Source of the DNA: Microbacterium salsuginis
GTDB lineage: Bacteria > Actinomycetota > Actinomycetes > Actinomycetales > Microbacteriaceae
Direction of reading: 5' to 3'
Length of the DNA stretch: 64,000 nucleotides
NCBI RefSeq assembly: GCF_012524205.1
Contig: NZ_JABACI010000002.1
Coordinates: forward strand, 1-64,000
In this document: positions 17,957 through 27,926 of the stretch, one piece after another
Position numbering within the stretch: position 1 is the first letter of the stretch
Layout of the letters: each line of letters begins with the position of its first letter
Notes under the pieces: model-generated
Database searches by the model: none
What the model was told of the DNA's origin: nothing
The model's input: only the letters and a program-made list of their open reading frames with translations
Translations under genes and position numbers: made by a program

Positions 17957-20473
17957 CTACTCGCGCAGCGTGGCGCCGAAGCGGTCGGCGGCCGCGGCCA
18001 CGCCGGCCAGCTTCGCCTCGGTCGCCTCGGCGGCGGTCAGCGTGCGGTCGGGTGCGCGGAAGCGCAGCGCGAACGTGAGGCTCTTGGCCCCCTCGGGCAC
18101 GCCCTGGCCGCGGTAGTCGTCGACGAGTCGCAGCGACTCGAGGAGTTCGCCCGCGCCTTCCAGGAGCGCCGCCCGCACGTCCAAGGCCGGGACGTCGGCG
18201 GGCACCACGAGCGAGACGTCCTGCGTGGCGGCCGGGAAGCCCGACAGCGACGCCGCGACGACCTTCTCGCCCGCGAGCGAGAGCACGAGATCGAGGTCGA
18301 GTTCGGCGACCACGACGCGACCCGGAAGATCGGATGCCTCGGCAACAGCCGGCAGCAGCTCACCGACATAGCCGACCTCGGCGCCGGCGACCGACAGCAG
18401 GCCCGTCCGGCCCGGGTGCAGCGCGGCGCGCTGCCCCTGTGCCACGTCGATCGTGACGCCGGCGGCACCCGCGATCGTGCGCACGGCGTCGAGGGCGTCC
18501 GAGAGCTCGGCGGCGACCGGCGCGACGCCCGGCTGCTTGGTGACGAGGTTGCCCGCGAGCAGCACCGCGACGTGGCGGTGCTGCGGCGGGATCGACGCGT
18601 CGAGCTCGGCCAGCGTGGCGGCATCCGGCCTCACCGCCAGCGGCGGCACGTGCGGCGTGCCGTACGTCACGCCGGGCTTGGGCAGGAACACCACTCCGGT
18701 CTCGAACAGAGCGAGGTCGGTGAAGCCGCGCGACACATTGCGGTGCGCCACCTGCAGCAGTCCGGGGATCAGCGAGCGGCGCAGGAACGGTGCCTGCCCG
18801 TCGAGCGGGTTGGCGAGCTTGACGCTCGGCAGGTGCGCGCCCGAAGGCGATCCGTGCAGATCGTTCTGCTCCTCGGTGGTGAATCCGAACGAGGGCGTCT
18901 CGACGAAGCCGGCCGCAGCCAGTGCGTTCGCGACGCGACGACGGCCTTGCTGGGCCGCCGTCAGCCCACGGCCCGACGGCGGAAGCGGCAGCACGGACGG
19001 GATGCGGTCGTAGCCCTCGATGCGGGCGACCTCCTCGGCGAGCGTCCACTTGTCGGTGAGGTCGGGACGCCACGACGGCGGGATGACGTGCCAGCCTGCG
19101 GCGTCGTCCTCGGCCTCGACGACCTCGCAGCCGATGAGGCGCAGTGCGCTCTCGATCTGCCCCGGCGTGTAGTCCACCCCGATGAGGTGCGGCACGAACA
19201 GCGGCGGCAGCTCGATCCCTGCGACGAACACCTCGGCGAAGACGGCACCGCCGTACTCCTCGTCACTGGTCCCGCCGGCGTACTCGACCATGAGATCTGC
19301 GACACGGCGAGCGGCGACGAACGGCACGAGCGGATCCACGCCCCGCTCGAAGCGGCGCGATGCCTCGGACGGCAGCTTGTGCCGGCGCGCGGTCCGCGCG
19401 ATCGAGACGGTGTCGAAGGTCGCCGCCTCGATCAGCACGTTGCGGGTGGACCCGCTCATCTCGGTGGTGCCACCGCCCATGACGCCCGCCAGGCCGATCG
19501 GGCCGGAGTCGTCGGTGATGAGCAGGTCCTCGGGGTCGAGCGTGCGCTCCCTGCCGTCGAGCGTCTCGAGCTTCTCGCCCGCGTGCGCGCGGCGGACGGT
19601 GATGCCGCCCTGCAGCCTGTCGAGGTCGTATCCGTGGATCGGCTGGCCGAGCTCGAGCATCACGTAGTTGGTGATGTCGATCAGGATGCCGAGCGAGCGG
19701 ATGCCCGCCAGCGTCAGGCGCGCGATCATCCAGGCCGGCGTCGGCTTGGTCGGGTCGACGTCGCGGACGACGCGGGCGACGAACTCCGTCGCCCCGGCAC
19801 GCCCGCGGATCGGAGCCTGGTCGTCGATCGAGATCGGGAAGCCCGATCCGGGTGCGACCTCGTCCCACGACCTGTCGGCGGGATCACGGAACGCCGCGCC
19901 GGTCGAGTGCGAGTACTCGCGCGCCACGCCGCGGATCGACAGCGCGTACCCGCGGTCGGGCGTGACGTTGATCTCGACCGCCGCATCGTCGAGGCCGAGC
20001 AGCGGGATCGCATCGGTGCCGACCGGGGCATCGATGCCGAGTTCGACCAGGCGGAGGATGCCGTCGTGCTCCTCCCCGAGGCCGAGTTCGCGTGCCGAGG
20101 CGATCATGCCGTCGGAGACGTGCCCGTAGGTCTTGCGGGCGGCGATCGGGAACGGCCCGGGGAGCACAGCGCCCGGCAGGGTCACCGGCACCTTGTCGCC
20201 GACGAAGAAGTTGCGTGCGCCGCACACGATGCCGCGCACTCCCCCGTGCTCCTCGCCGACATCGACCTGGCACCAGCGGATCGTCTTGCCGTTGGACTGC
20301 GGCTCCTCGACGAACTCGACCACTTCGCCCACGACGATCGGGCCGTGCAGGTCGAAGCGGTGCACGTCCTCTTCTTCGAAGCCGACACGCACGAGCGCCG
20401 CGAGGACGTCCTCGGGCGTGGCCTCGGCCGGGAGGTCTACGTACTCACGCAACCAGGAGAGCGGGACGCGCAT
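17957..20473 (-). CDS. pheT: phenylalanine--tRNA ligase beta subunit
   Basis: PheT pairs with PheS as an alpha2-beta2 enzyme charging tRNA-Phe. The 838-residue protein shows the N-terminal tRNA-binding EMAPII-like domain (about 40-150), the B3/B4 editing domain, the B5 domain (about 400-470) and the C-terminal anticodon-binding FDX-ACB domain (about 745-838, ending GATLRE). Length is normal. Its ATG overlaps the pheS stop by one base (TGATG), so the genes are translationally coupled. Confidence 0.97.
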   Translation of the reverse strand: MRVPLSWLREYVDLPAEATPEDVLAALVRVGFEEEDVHRFDLHGPIVVGEVVEFVEEPQSNGKTIRWCQVDVGEEHGGVRGIVCGARNFFVGDKVPVTLPGAVLPGPFPIAARKTYGHVSDGMIASARELGLGEEHDGILRLVELGIDAPVGTDAIPLLGLDDAAVEINVTPDRGYALSIRGVAREYSHSTGAAFRDPADRSWDEVAPGSGFPISIDDQAPIRGRAGATEFVARVVRDVDPTKPTPAWMIARLTLAGIRSLGILIDITNYVMLELGQPIHGYDLDRLQGGITVRRAHAGEKLETLDGRERTLDPEDLLITDDSGPIGLAGVMGGGTTEMSGSTRNVLIEAATFDTVSIARTARRHKLPSEASRRFERGVDPLVPFVAARRVADLMVEYAGGTSDEEYGGAVFAEVFVAGIELPPLFVPHLIGVDYTPGQIESALRLIGCEVVEAEDDAAGWHVIPPSWRPDLTDKWTLAEEVARIEGYDRIPSVLPLPPSGRGLTAAQQGRRRVANALAAAGFVETPSFGFTTEEQNDLHGSPSGAHLPSVKLANPLDGQAPFLRRSLIPGLLQVAHRNVSRGFTDLALFETGVVFLPKPGVTYGTPHVPPLAVRPDAATLAELDASIPPQHRHVAVLLAGNLVTKQPGVAPVAAELSDALDAVRTIAGAAGVTIDVAQGQRAALHPGRTGLLSVAGAEVGYVGELLPAVAEASDLPGRVVVAELDLDLVLSLAGEKVVAASLSGFPAATQDVSLVVPADVPALDVRAALLEGAGELLESLRLVDDYRGQGVPEGAKSLTFALRFRAPDRTLTAAEATEAKLAGVAAAADRFGATLRE

Positions 20474-21522
20474 CAGACCACCATTCCGAACTGCTCGCTG
20501 AAGCGGACATCGCCCTCGGCCATGTCGCGCATGTCCTGCACGTCGCTGCGGAACATGAGCGTGCGCTCGATGCCCATGCCGAACGCGAAGCCCGAGTACT
20601 CCTCAGGGTCGATCCCCGCCGCACGCAGCACGTTGGGGTTGATCATGCCGCAGCCGCCCCACTCGATCCAGCGCGCGCCGCCCTTGAAGGTCGGGTGCCA
20701 GAGGTCGAGCTCGGCCGACGGCTCGGTGAACGGGAAGAAGTTCGCGCGGAACCGCGTCTTGGCCTCGGCTCCGAACAGCACCTTGGCGGCGTGGTCGAGC
20801 GTGCCCTTGAGGTGGGCCATCGTGATGCCCTTGTCGACGACGATGCCCTCGAACTGCGTGAAGACGGGGAGGTGCGTCGCGTCGAACTCGTCGGTGCGGT
20901 ACACGCGACCGGGGCACAGCACGTACAGCGGCAGGTCGCGCTCGAGCATCGAGCGCACCTGCACGGGGCTGGTGTGCGTGCGCATCACGAGGTGGCGTTC
21001 GACGGGATCGACGAAGAACGTGTCCTGCATCTGGCGCGCGGGGTGGTCGACGTCGAAGTTGAGGGCGTCGAAGTTGAACCACTCGTGCTCGAGCTCGGGG
21101 CCTTCGGCGATCTCCCACCCCATGCCGACGAAGATGTCGCCGATCTGCTCCTGCAGGAGCGAGATCGGATGCCGCGCCCCGACGCGGGCACGAGAGGCCA
21201 GCGCCGTGACGTCCACGCGCTCCGCCTCGAGCCGAGCGGCGGTCTCTGCCGCGGCGAGCTCTTCCTCACGGGCCGAGAAGGCCTGGTTCACGCGCGCGCG
21301 GGCCTGGCCGACGAGCTTGCCGAACTCGGCCTTCTTCTCGTTCGGCACGTCGCGCAGGCGGGAGTTGAGCTTCGCCAGCGTCGACCCCTCCCCGGCGTGG
21401 GCGGAGCGTGCGGCCTTGAGCGCCGCGGTGTCGTCGGCAGCGGCGATGGCGGCGAGCGCATCGTCGACGGCGGCGGTCACCGCCTCGGGCGTGATCTCGG
21501 TGTTCTGGGGAGCGTCGGACAC
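20473..21522 (-). CDS. pheS: phenylalanine--tRNA ligase alpha subunit
   Basis: PheS holds the class II catalytic core. The 349-residue protein has an N-terminal coiled coil (about 20-85), the motif 2 region (VYRTDEFDATHLPVFTQFEG) and motif 3 (GCGMINPNVL, then FAFGMGIER). The start is GTG at 21522. Gene order pheS-pheT is conserved, but here the glutamate-type transporter genes lie upstream instead of the rRNA methyltransferase. Confidence 0.97.
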   Translation of the reverse strand: MSDAPQNTEITPEAVTAAVDDALAAIAAADDTAALKAARSAHAGEGSTLAKLNSRLRDVPNEKKAEFGKLVGQARARVNQAFSAREEELAAAETAARLEAERVDVTALASRARVGARHPISLLQEQIGDIFVGMGWEIAEGPELEHEWFNFDALNFDVDHPARQMQDTFFVDPVERHLVMRTHTSPVQVRSMLERDLPLYVLCPGRVYRTDEFDATHLPVFTQFEGIVVDKGITMAHLKGTLDHAAKVLFGAEAKTRFRANFFPFTEPSAELDLWHPTFKGGARWIEWGGCGMINPNVLRAAGIDPEEYSGFAFGMGIERTLMFRSDVQDMRDMAEGDVRFSEQFGMVV

Positions 21523-21571
21523 GAGAGACGAGTCTACCGACGGCCGGGGCGCCGGCCGTCGCTCGGCCCGA

Positions 21572-22492
21572 CTATGCGCGGTGCGACCCGGCCGCGGACG
21601 CGGTCGCCTCGATCCGCAGCAGGGTCGCCGGATTCGTCGGGTCCTCGCCCTTTCCGCGACGGACCTTGCCGCCGCCGCTCGCGGTGCGGCGCGCGAGCCA
21701 GCGCGCGAACCAGGACAGCAGCAGGTTGATCGTCAGGTAGATCGCGAGCGTCACGACGAACAGCGAGAACAGGTATCGGTTGCCGTAGAAGCTGCCGAGG
21801 TTGTTGATGTTGCTCCGGATGATCTCGTTGTAGCCGACGATGTAGCCGAGCGACGTGTCCTTGAGCAGCACGACCAGCTGGGCGACGATGATCGGCAGCA
21901 TCTGCCGGAACGCCTGCGGGAACTCCACCAGCATCTTCGACTGGAACTCGCGCATGCCCACGCTGAGCGCAGCTTCGCGCTGCCCGCGCGGCAGCGCAGC
22001 CAGGCCGGCACGGAGGATCTCGCCGATGAGCGTGCCGTTGTAGACGATGAGCGCGATGACGACGGCCCAGAACGCGCCCGTGGAGGCGACGAGCAGGATG
22101 AACAGCATCATCAGCAGCACCGGCATCCCGCGGAAGAACTCGATCACCCACGCGGTGGGGATGCGCACCCAGGGGATGAGCGAGCTGCGCAGCAGCGAGA
22201 GCACGACGCCCACCGCGATCGCCCCGACGGCGGCGACGGCGGCGGCCTGCAGCGTCGCGATCACGCCTTCCCCGATGAATCCCCAGACGGCGGGGTCCGT
22301 GAAGATGTTCCAGCGAGTGGGGTCGAACATGCCCGGCAGGGTGATGCCGCCCGAGTCGCGGGGAGCGGCCAGTGTGAGGATCACCCAGACCGCGCCGGCG
22401 AGGATGAGGATGGCCGCCACGATGGACAGGATGAGCGAGAGCCGCCGTGCCCGCGGTCCCGGTGCGTCGAACAGGACGCTTGCGCCGCTCAT
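21572..22492 (-). CDS. gluD: amino-acid ABC transporter permease (GluD-like)
   Basis: This 306-residue inner-membrane permease of the polar amino-acid (HAAT) family has about six transmembrane helices and the EAA loop (GEILRAGLAALPRGQREAAL). Compared with GluC it has a longer N terminus and a C-terminal tail with an RRTASGGGKVRRGKG basic stretch, as in GluD of the corynebacterial glutamate transporter. It overlaps gluC by 4 bp (ATGA). The substrate is inferred to be glutamate or a similar polar amino acid. Confidence 0.85.
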   Translation of the reverse strand: MSGASVLFDAPGPRARRLSLILSIVAAILILAGAVWVILTLAAPRDSGGITLPGMFDPTRWNIFTDPAVWGFIGEGVIATLQAAAVAAVGAIAVGVVLSLLRSSLIPWVRIPTAWVIEFFRGMPVLLMMLFILLVASTGAFWAVVIALIVYNGTLIGEILRAGLAALPRGQREAALSVGMREFQSKMLVEFPQAFRQMLPIIVAQLVVLLKDTSLGYIVGYNEIIRSNINNLGSFYGNRYLFSLFVVTLAIYLTINLLLSWFARWLARRTASGGGKVRRGKGEDPTNPATLLRIEATASAAGSHRA

Positions 22493-23136
22493 CGCCGCAC
22501 CACCCAGCGCTTCTCGAGCTGCCCGGCGATCAGGCCGAGCGGCACGGTGATGACCAGGTACAGCACCGCTGCGGTCACGAGGATCTGGATCACGATGTTC
22601 CCGTTGTCGTTGGCGAGCTGTCGCGTCGTCGCGAACAGCTCGACGACGAAGAATCCGCCGGCGACCGACGTGTTCTTCGTGAGGGCGATGAAGACGTTGA
22701 TGAGGGGCGGGATGGTCATGCGGAACGCCTGCGGCAGCACGACGAGCGAGACGGTCTGACCGAAACCGAGCCCGATGCTGCGGGCGGCCTCGGCCTGACC
22801 GACCGGGACGCCGTTGATGCCCGACCGCAGCGCCTCGGCGACGAACGGCGAGGTGTAGTAGGTCAGCGCGATGAACGCCAGCAGGATGTACGGCAACCGC
22901 ACGCCGAGCATGGGCATGACGAAGGCCGTGAAGATGAAGACGAGGGTCAGTGGGGTGTTGCGTGCGATCTCGGTCCAGAACGCCGCGAATCCGCGGAGCG
23001 CCGCGACGGGCGAGATCCGCATGGCGGCGATGAGCGTGCCGAGCACCAGCGCGCACACGCCGGACACCACCAGCAGGAGGAGCGTCACACGGAAGCCTTC
23101 GAGGAAGGTCGGCATCAGCGACCACAGCTGCTCCAT
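22489..23136 (-). CDS. gluC: amino-acid ABC transporter permease (GluC-like)
   Basis: The 215-residue permease has five to six transmembrane helices and the HAAT EAA motif (EALRSGINGVPVGQAEAARS). ATG 23136 follows a GGAGG ribosome site. It forms the membrane channel with the GluD-like protein. A strong hairpin separates it from the binding-protein gene upstream, which probably keeps permease expression lower than binding-protein expression. Confidence 0.87.
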   Translation of the reverse strand: MEQLWSLMPTFLEGFRVTLLLLVVSGVCALVLGTLIAAMRISPVAALRGFAAFWTEIARNTPLTLVFIFTAFVMPMLGVRLPYILLAFIALTYYTSPFVAEALRSGINGVPVGQAEAARSIGLGFGQTVSLVVLPQAFRMTIPPLINVFIALTKNTSVAGGFFVVELFATTRQLANDNGNIVIQILVTAAVLYLVITVPLGLIAGQLEKRWVVRR

Positions 23137-23164
23137 GGGCCTCCTTTCGTGAGTGTGTGGGGAC

Positions 23165-23205
23165 GGATGCCCCGGGCCGCCGAATCCGGCGGGCCCGGGG
23201 CATCC
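23165..23205 (-). terminator. intercistronic hairpin between gluB and gluC
   Basis: Perfect 14-bp arms 23165-23178 and 23192-23205 (GGATGCCCCGGGCC and complement) form a very stable stem whose loop can pair further (GCCG-aat-CCGGC). It lies 8 bp after the gluB stop and 29 bp before the gluC start. It probably acts as a partial terminator or an mRNA-stabilising 3' end for gluAB. Confidence 0.7.
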
Positions 23206-23212
23206 GTGTCGA

Positions 23213-24079
23213 TCAGTAGCGGTCGGGTGTCGGCGGCTCGACGAACGGGAGCACGGTGCCCGCGGTGGCGTTCCACGCCTCCTCGTAGCGACCGTCCTCG
23301 TACGCCTCTTCGAGCACGTCGTTGATCCACATGCGGAACTCGGTGTCTTCGAGCGCGAGGCCGATGCCGTAAGGCTCCTCGGTGAACGGCTCGCCCACGA
23401 CCTTGAACTCGCCCTCGTTCTGCGCGGCGAGGCCGGCGAGGATCACGTTGTCGGTCGACACGGCCACCACCGCACCGCTGCGCAGCGGCTCGAGGCAGTT
23501 GGAGTACGTGTCGGTGAGCACCGGCTCGGCGCCGATCTCGGCCAGCTTGGCGGCCGGCGTGGAGCCGGTCACCGAGCAGACCGGCTGCCCGACGAGGTCG
23601 TCTTCGCTCTCGATGTCGTCGTTGTCGGCGAGCGTCAGGATCGACTGGCCTGCCATGTAGTACGGGCCGGCGAAGGAGACGACCTCCTTGCGCTTGTCGT
23701 TGATCGTGTAGGTGGCGATCACGATGTCGACCTCGCCGTTCTGGATGAACGGCTCGCGGTTGGCCGAGACCGCTTCCTTCCACTCGATGTCCTCTTCGGC
23801 GATGCCGAGCTCGGACGCGATGATCTTGCCGATCTCGACATCGAAGCCCTCAGGGCCGTTCGGTCCGTTCAGGCCGAACAGCGGCTGGTCGAACTTCGTG
23901 CCGATCGTGATCGAGCCCGCCTCAGCGAGCTCGGCCATTGTGGTGCCCGCCTCGAACGTGGGCTCCGGCTCGGGCGTCGTGGTCTGCTCGCCGCCCGGCG
24001 TGCCGCCGGTGGCGCACGCCGACAGCGCGAGCGCGCCGGCTGCGGCCAGCGCGATCAACGGAAGTCGCATTCGCTTCAT
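23213..24079 (-). CDS. gluB: glutamate-type ABC transporter substrate-binding lipoprotein
   Basis: The 288-residue lipoprotein has a signal peptide with lipobox LSAC, lipidated at Cys22, followed by a Thr/Pro/Glu-rich linker. It has a family 3 periplasmic-binding fold (KFDQPLFGLNGPNGPEGFDVEIGK early; VDIVIATYTINDKRKEVVSFAGPYY). The two cysteines in VCSVTG and SNCLEPL may form the disulfide seen in glutamate-binding proteins. A ribosome site AAAGGACG precedes the ATG. A small hairpin (24102-24120) separates it from gluA. Confidence 0.9.
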   Translation of the reverse strand: MKRMRLPLIALAAAGALALSACATGGTPGGEQTTTPEPEPTFEAGTTMAELAEAGSITIGTKFDQPLFGLNGPNGPEGFDVEIGKIIASELGIAEEDIEWKEAVSANREPFIQNGEVDIVIATYTINDKRKEVVSFAGPYYMAGQSILTLADNDDIESEDDLVGQPVCSVTGSTPAAKLAEIGAEPVLTDTYSNCLEPLRSGAVVAVSTDNVILAGLAAQNEGEFKVVGEPFTEEPYGIGLALEDTEFRMWINDVLEEAYEDGRYEEAWNATAGTVLPFVEPPTPDRY

Positions 24080-24101
24080 TGTCTTCGTCCTTTGCTGTGG
24101 C

Positions 24102-24120
24102 GGACCGTTCGTGACGGTCC
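24102..24120 (-). other. small hairpin between gluA and gluB
   Basis: GGACCGT-TCGTG-ACGGTCC forms a 7-bp stem with a 5-base loop, 22 bp upstream of the gluB start. It lies within the presumed polycistronic message and may modulate processing or gluB translation. The evidence is structural only. Confidence 0.35.
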
Positions 24121-24157
24121 TCTCGGTTCCCGGCCGCTGGAAGGAGGCCGGAGCGGT

Positions 24158-24955
24158 TCAGTGCTCGAGGATCTTGGACAGGAAGTCCTTCGCCCTGTCG
24201 CTCTGCGGGTTGGTGAAGAACTGGTCAGGGGTCGCCTCTTCGACGATCGCGCCGTCTGCCATGAAGAGCACGCGGTCGGCGGCCTTGCGGGCGAACCCCA
24301 TCTCGTGCGTGACGACGATCATCGTCATGCCGTCGGCGGCGAGCCCGATCATGACGTCGAGCACCTCGTTGATCATCTCGGGGTCGAGCGCGCTGGTCGG
24401 CTCGTCCATCAGGATCAGCTTCGGGTTCATCGCGAGGGAGCGCGCGATCGCGACGCGCTGCTGCTGCCCGCCCGACAGCTGGTTGGGCATCTTCTTGGCC
24501 TGGTTTGCCACGCCGACCCGGTCGAGCAGCTGCATCGCCTTGTCTTCGGCATCCTTCTTCTTCATGCCGCGCACCTGGATCGGACCCAGCGTGACGTTCT
24601 CGAGAACGGTCTTGTGCGCGAACAGGTTGAACGACTGGAAGACCATGCCGACGTCGGCACGCAGGTGCGCGAGCGCTTTGCCCTCTTCGGGCAGCTTCGC
24701 ACCGTCGATCGAGATCGTGCCGGAGTCGATCGTCTCCAGCCGGTTGATCGCGCGGCACAGCGTGGATTTGCCGGAGCCGGACGGACCGATCACCACGACG
24801 ACCTCGCCCCGGTTGACCACCGTGTTGATGTCTTTCAGCACGTGGAGATCACCGAAGTGCTTGTCGACGTGGTCGATGATGACCAGGGGTTCGCCCCGTC
24901 GCACCGAGATGTTCGAGGTCCGCGGCGCCGGCGCCGGGGCTTCAGGTGTCGCCAT
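24158..24955 (-). CDS. gluA: glutamate-type ABC transporter ATP-binding protein
   Basis: The 265-residue ATPase has Walker [10 protein letters not shown] (about 53-61), signature [15 protein letters not shown], Walker [14 protein letters not shown] and the H-loop VTHEMGFA, all intact. It energises the GluC/GluD permease. It is the first gene of gluA-B-C-D; the 85 bp upstream to the rRNA methyltransferase presumably hold the promoter, although no strong consensus is visible. Confidence 0.93.
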   Translation of the reverse strand: MATPEAPAPAPRTSNISVRRGEPLVIIDHVDKHFGDLHVLKDINTVVNRGEVVVVIGPSGSGKSTLCRAINRLETIDSGTISIDGAKLPEEGKALAHLRADVGMVFQSFNLFAHKTVLENVTLGPIQVRGMKKKDAEDKAMQLLDRVGVANQAKKMPNQLSGGQQQRVAIARSLAMNPKLILMDEPTSALDPEMINEVLDVMIGLAADGMTMIVVTHEMGFARKAADRVLFMADGAIVEEATPDQFFTNPQSDRAKDFLSKILEH

Positions 24956-25040
24956 GTCTTCACCCTAGGGGCGTGCTCCGACGCGGGCCAGTCGCCGCGC
25001 GACCCTTTACCGATCTGTAACAGCGCCGGAACGCGACGTG

Positions 25041-25841
25041 TCAGCCCGCGGCGCGCTGCGCGAAAGCGGTCTCGTACAGGCAGACGCTCGCGGCCGTCGC
25101 GAGATTGAGCGACTCGGCCGCGCCGAAGATGGGCAGGCGCAGCGAGAGGTCCGCCAGGGCGAGCGCCTCTTCGTCGAGCCCGCGGGCCTCATTGCCGAAC
25201 AGCCACGCCGTCGGCTCGGCGAGGATCGGCCGCGACGCGAGGAAGTCGCCTCCCCCGACATCGGCAGCGATGACTCGCACCCCCGCGGCGTGCGCTCGCT
25301 CGACTGCGGTCGTCAGCTCGACACCGACCGCGATCGGCAGGTGGAACAGCGACCCGGTCGTGGCGCGCACGACCTTGGGGTTGTACGGATCGACCGTGCG
25401 CCCGGTGAGCACGACGGCATCGGCGCCCGCAGCATCCGCCGCCCGGATGATGGTGCCGAGATTGCCCGGATCGCGGACCTCTTCGCAGATGGCGACCAGC
25501 CGGGGCGACGCCGCGAAGACGTCACGGACCGAGGTGGGCGACTGCCGGGCGACGGCGACGAGGCCTTGCGGGGTGACGGTGTCGGCCATCGAATCCAGCA
25601 CGGCCTCGGTCGTGAAGACGACCTCGATGCCGGCATCCTTCGCCGCGTCCCTCACATCGGCGTGCTTATCGAGGGCGCTCGGCGTCGCGAACAGCTCCAC
25701 GAGGGTGTCGGGGCGGTAGGCCAGCGCCTCGCGGGCGGCCTGCGGACCTTCCAGCAGGAACAGCCCCGTCTCCTGACGGGCGCTGCGCTTGGTCAGCTTC
25801 GCGACGGCGCGAACGCGCGGAGAGCGAGGGTTCTCGAGCAC
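25041..25841 (-). CDS. TrmH/SpoU family RNA 2'-O-methyltransferase (TsnR-like)
   Basis: The 266-residue protein has an N-terminal SpoU substrate-binding domain (about 15-95, VRAVAKLTKRSARQ) and a C-terminal knotted SPOUT domain with all three motifs (DPGNLGTIIRAADAAGADAV; WLFGNEARGL; SLNLATAASVCLYE). It methylates a 2'-OH in rRNA or tRNA. Its place after infC-rpmI-rplT is typical of actinobacterial TsnR-like genes. The start codon appears to be a GTG just after the rplT terminator. Confidence 0.88.
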   Translation of the reverse strand: MLENPRSPRVRAVAKLTKRSARQETGLFLLEGPQAAREALAYRPDTLVELFATPSALDKHADVRDAAKDAGIEVVFTTEAVLDSMADTVTPQGLVAVARQSPTSVRDVFAASPRLVAICEEVRDPGNLGTIIRAADAAGADAVVLTGRTVDPYNPKVVRATTGSLFHLPIAVGVELTTAVERAHAAGVRVIAADVGGGDFLASRPILAEPTAWLFGNEARGLDEEALALADLSLRLPIFGAAESLNLATAASVCLYETAFAQRAAG

Positions 25842-25860
25842 GGCACTCAGTCTAGGGACA

Positions 25861-25894
25861 GAAAGGGCGCCCTCCGTGAGGAGGGCGCCCTTTC
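25861..25894 (-). terminator. terminator of the infC-rpmI-rplT operon
   Basis: A perfect 15-bp stem GAAAGGGCGCCCTCC (25861-25875) with a GTGA tetraloop is followed by CGATG in the transcribed strand. It starts 18 bp after the rplT stop. The AAA/TTT base of the stem makes it close to a canonical intrinsic terminator. Confidence 0.85.
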
Positions 25895-25911
25895 GATGAC
25901 GAATGCTGAGA

Positions 25912-26295
25912 TCAGGCGCTCTTGGGAGCGTTGACGTTCTCGGGCAGCGCCTTCTTCGCCGTCTGGACCAGCGACGCGAACGTGGCGGGCTCGTTCACCG
26001 CGAGCTCGGCGAGCATGCGGCGGTCGACCTGCACGCCCGCGAGGCCGAGACCCTGGATGAAGCGGTTGTACGTGATGCCGTTCTGGCGGGCAGCGGCGTT
26101 GATGCGCTGGATCCACAGGCGACGGAAATCGCCCTTGCGCTTGCGACGGTCGCGGTACGCGTAGACGAGCGAGTGGGTGACCTGCTCCTTCGCCTTGCGG
26201 TACAGGCGCGAACGCTGACCCCGGTAACCGGAGGCGCGCTCGAGGATGACGCGACGCTTCTTGTGGGCGTTGACGGCCCGCTTGACTCTAGCCAT
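25912..26295 (-). CDS. rplT: 50S ribosomal protein L20
   Basis: L20 binds 23S rRNA early in 50S assembly and can repress its own operon. The 127-residue protein begins [15 protein letters not shown] and has the signature [20 protein letters not shown]. The length is slightly above the usual 118-120 because of a C-terminal tail ([12 protein letters not shown]). It is the third gene of infC-rpmI-rplT. Confidence 0.98.
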   Translation of the reverse strand: MARVKRAVNAHKKRRVILERASGYRGQRSRLYRKAKEQVTHSLVYAYRDRRKRKGDFRRLWIQRINAAARQNGITYNRFIQGLGLAGVQVDRRMLAELAVNEPATFASLVQTAKKALPENVNAPKSA

Positions 26296-26326
26296 TTCGT
26301 GTGATTCCTATTCGTGCGTCGGGCGC

Positions 26327-26521
26327 TCAGCGACCGAGGAGCTTCTTGGCGACCTTGGCGTCGCCCGGGGCGAGGACCTGCTCCTGGGAGAGGCGGCGGG
26401 TGCGGCGCGACGACTTGCCCTCGAAGTTGTGGCGAAGGTTCGCCTGCTGCTTCATGAGCTTTCCGCTGCCCGTGACCTTGAAGCGCTTCTTGGCGCCCGA
26501 GTGGGTCTTCTGCTTCGGCAT
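26327..26521 (-). CDS. rpmI: 50S ribosomal protein L35
   Basis: L35 is a small protein of the large subunit. The 64-residue product begins [20 protein letters not shown], the family consensus. ATG 26521 is preceded by AAGGAATG-type purines within the intergenic region. It lies 72 bp after infC and 31 bp before rplT. Confidence 0.97.
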   Translation of the reverse strand: MPKQKTHSGAKKRFKVTGSGKLMKQQANLRHNFEGKSSRRTRRLSQEQVLAPGDAKVAKKLLGR

Positions 26522-26593
26522 CTGTTCATTCCTTCGTTTCACATCCCGCGCGGGCGGGAGTCGGATCCCGCGGTGCGGGAGTCTGTGGGGGCG

Positions 26594-27229
<636 letters not shown>

Positions 27230-27499
27230 GCGGAACTCCTTCGTGCGGGTGATGACACCGCGACACGTTTTGCGTCGCGGGCGGAGGAAGATCCACTCCA
27301 CCCGTCAGGACGCTTCGAGACCCGACTTTCGGCACCCTGGTTCCCGCCCGAGACTCAGGCGACTACCCCGGCCGCAAGCGGTCGGGGCGGAGTGCATGAC
27401 CCGGTAGCCTGGAACGGCAAGCGCGGGTGGGATGTGATCCACTTTCCGATCCGGCGCATGACGCACCGGAGACCAGAGAAGTTTAGCAGAGAGTACGGC
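27230..27499 (-). promoter_or_regulatory. infC upstream/leader region
   Basis: This 270-bp gap between the divergent infC and DUF1844 genes holds the AAGGAG ribosome site of infC and a 7-bp hairpin with a 9-base loop (27258-27280, CCGCGAC/GTCGCGG) just upstream of it. The hairpin may take part in translational control. I could not assign a confident promoter for either gene. Confidence 0.45.
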
Positions 27500-27919
27500 G
27501 TGGACACGATTCGAGACCAGGACGGCCAGGCGAGCGGAAAGTCGGAGAAGGCGGATGCCGAGCGTCAGGCTCTCTGGGAGGAGCGCGAGCGCGCTGCGGC
27601 ATCCGCATCCCGTGACATCGCCGATGTGCCCGCCGTCGAGGTGATCACGACCACCGCCGTCCACCTCCTCAGCGCCGCCGCGGTGAAGGTCGGCCTCGCC
27701 GACGACCCCGCGACGCAGACGGATCTCGACGAGGCGCGCAAGCTCATCAACGCGCTGGCCGGCCTCATCACCGCGGGAGCACCGGAGATCAGCGACATGC
27801 ACGCTCGCTCCCTGCGCGACGGTCTGCGGTCGGTGCAGCTGGCCTTCCGCGAGGCATCCGTCATCCCCGACCCGATCGGCAAGGGACCCGGCGAGAAGTG
27901 GACCGGCCCCGTGAACTGA
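27500..27919 (+). CDS. DUF1844 domain protein
   Basis: The 139-residue acidic protein has the DUF1844 core ([39 protein letters not shown]). Function is unknown. The gene next to infC is a stable actinobacterial arrangement. The GTG at 27500 is the likely start. An Ala/Glu-rich N-terminal segment and a C-terminal [21 protein letters not shown]-like tail rich in Pro/Gly flank the domain. Confidence 0.8.
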   Translation: MDTIRDQDGQASGKSEKADAERQALWEERERAAASASRDIADVPAVEVITTTAVHLLSAAAVKVGLADDPATQTDLDEARKLINALAGLITAGAPEISDMHARSLRDGLRSVQLAFREASVIPDPIGKGPGEKWTGPVN

Positions 27920-27926
27920 TCTGCAG

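Noticed and set aside
17807-22759. Very long open frame on the plus strand opposite pheT, pheS and the transporter genes
   Set aside because: It is the antisense shadow of high-GC coding sequence; its translation is rich in Arg/Asp/Glu/His with no domain, while the minus-strand genes are unmistakable.
25861-25894. L20 leader autoregulatory structure
   Set aside because: It lies after, not before, the operon and has the form of an intrinsic terminator.
27230-27301. Longer infC starting at the ATG at 27301
   Set aside because: The added residues are not homologous to IF-3 and there is no ribosome site, while AAGGAG precedes the ATC.
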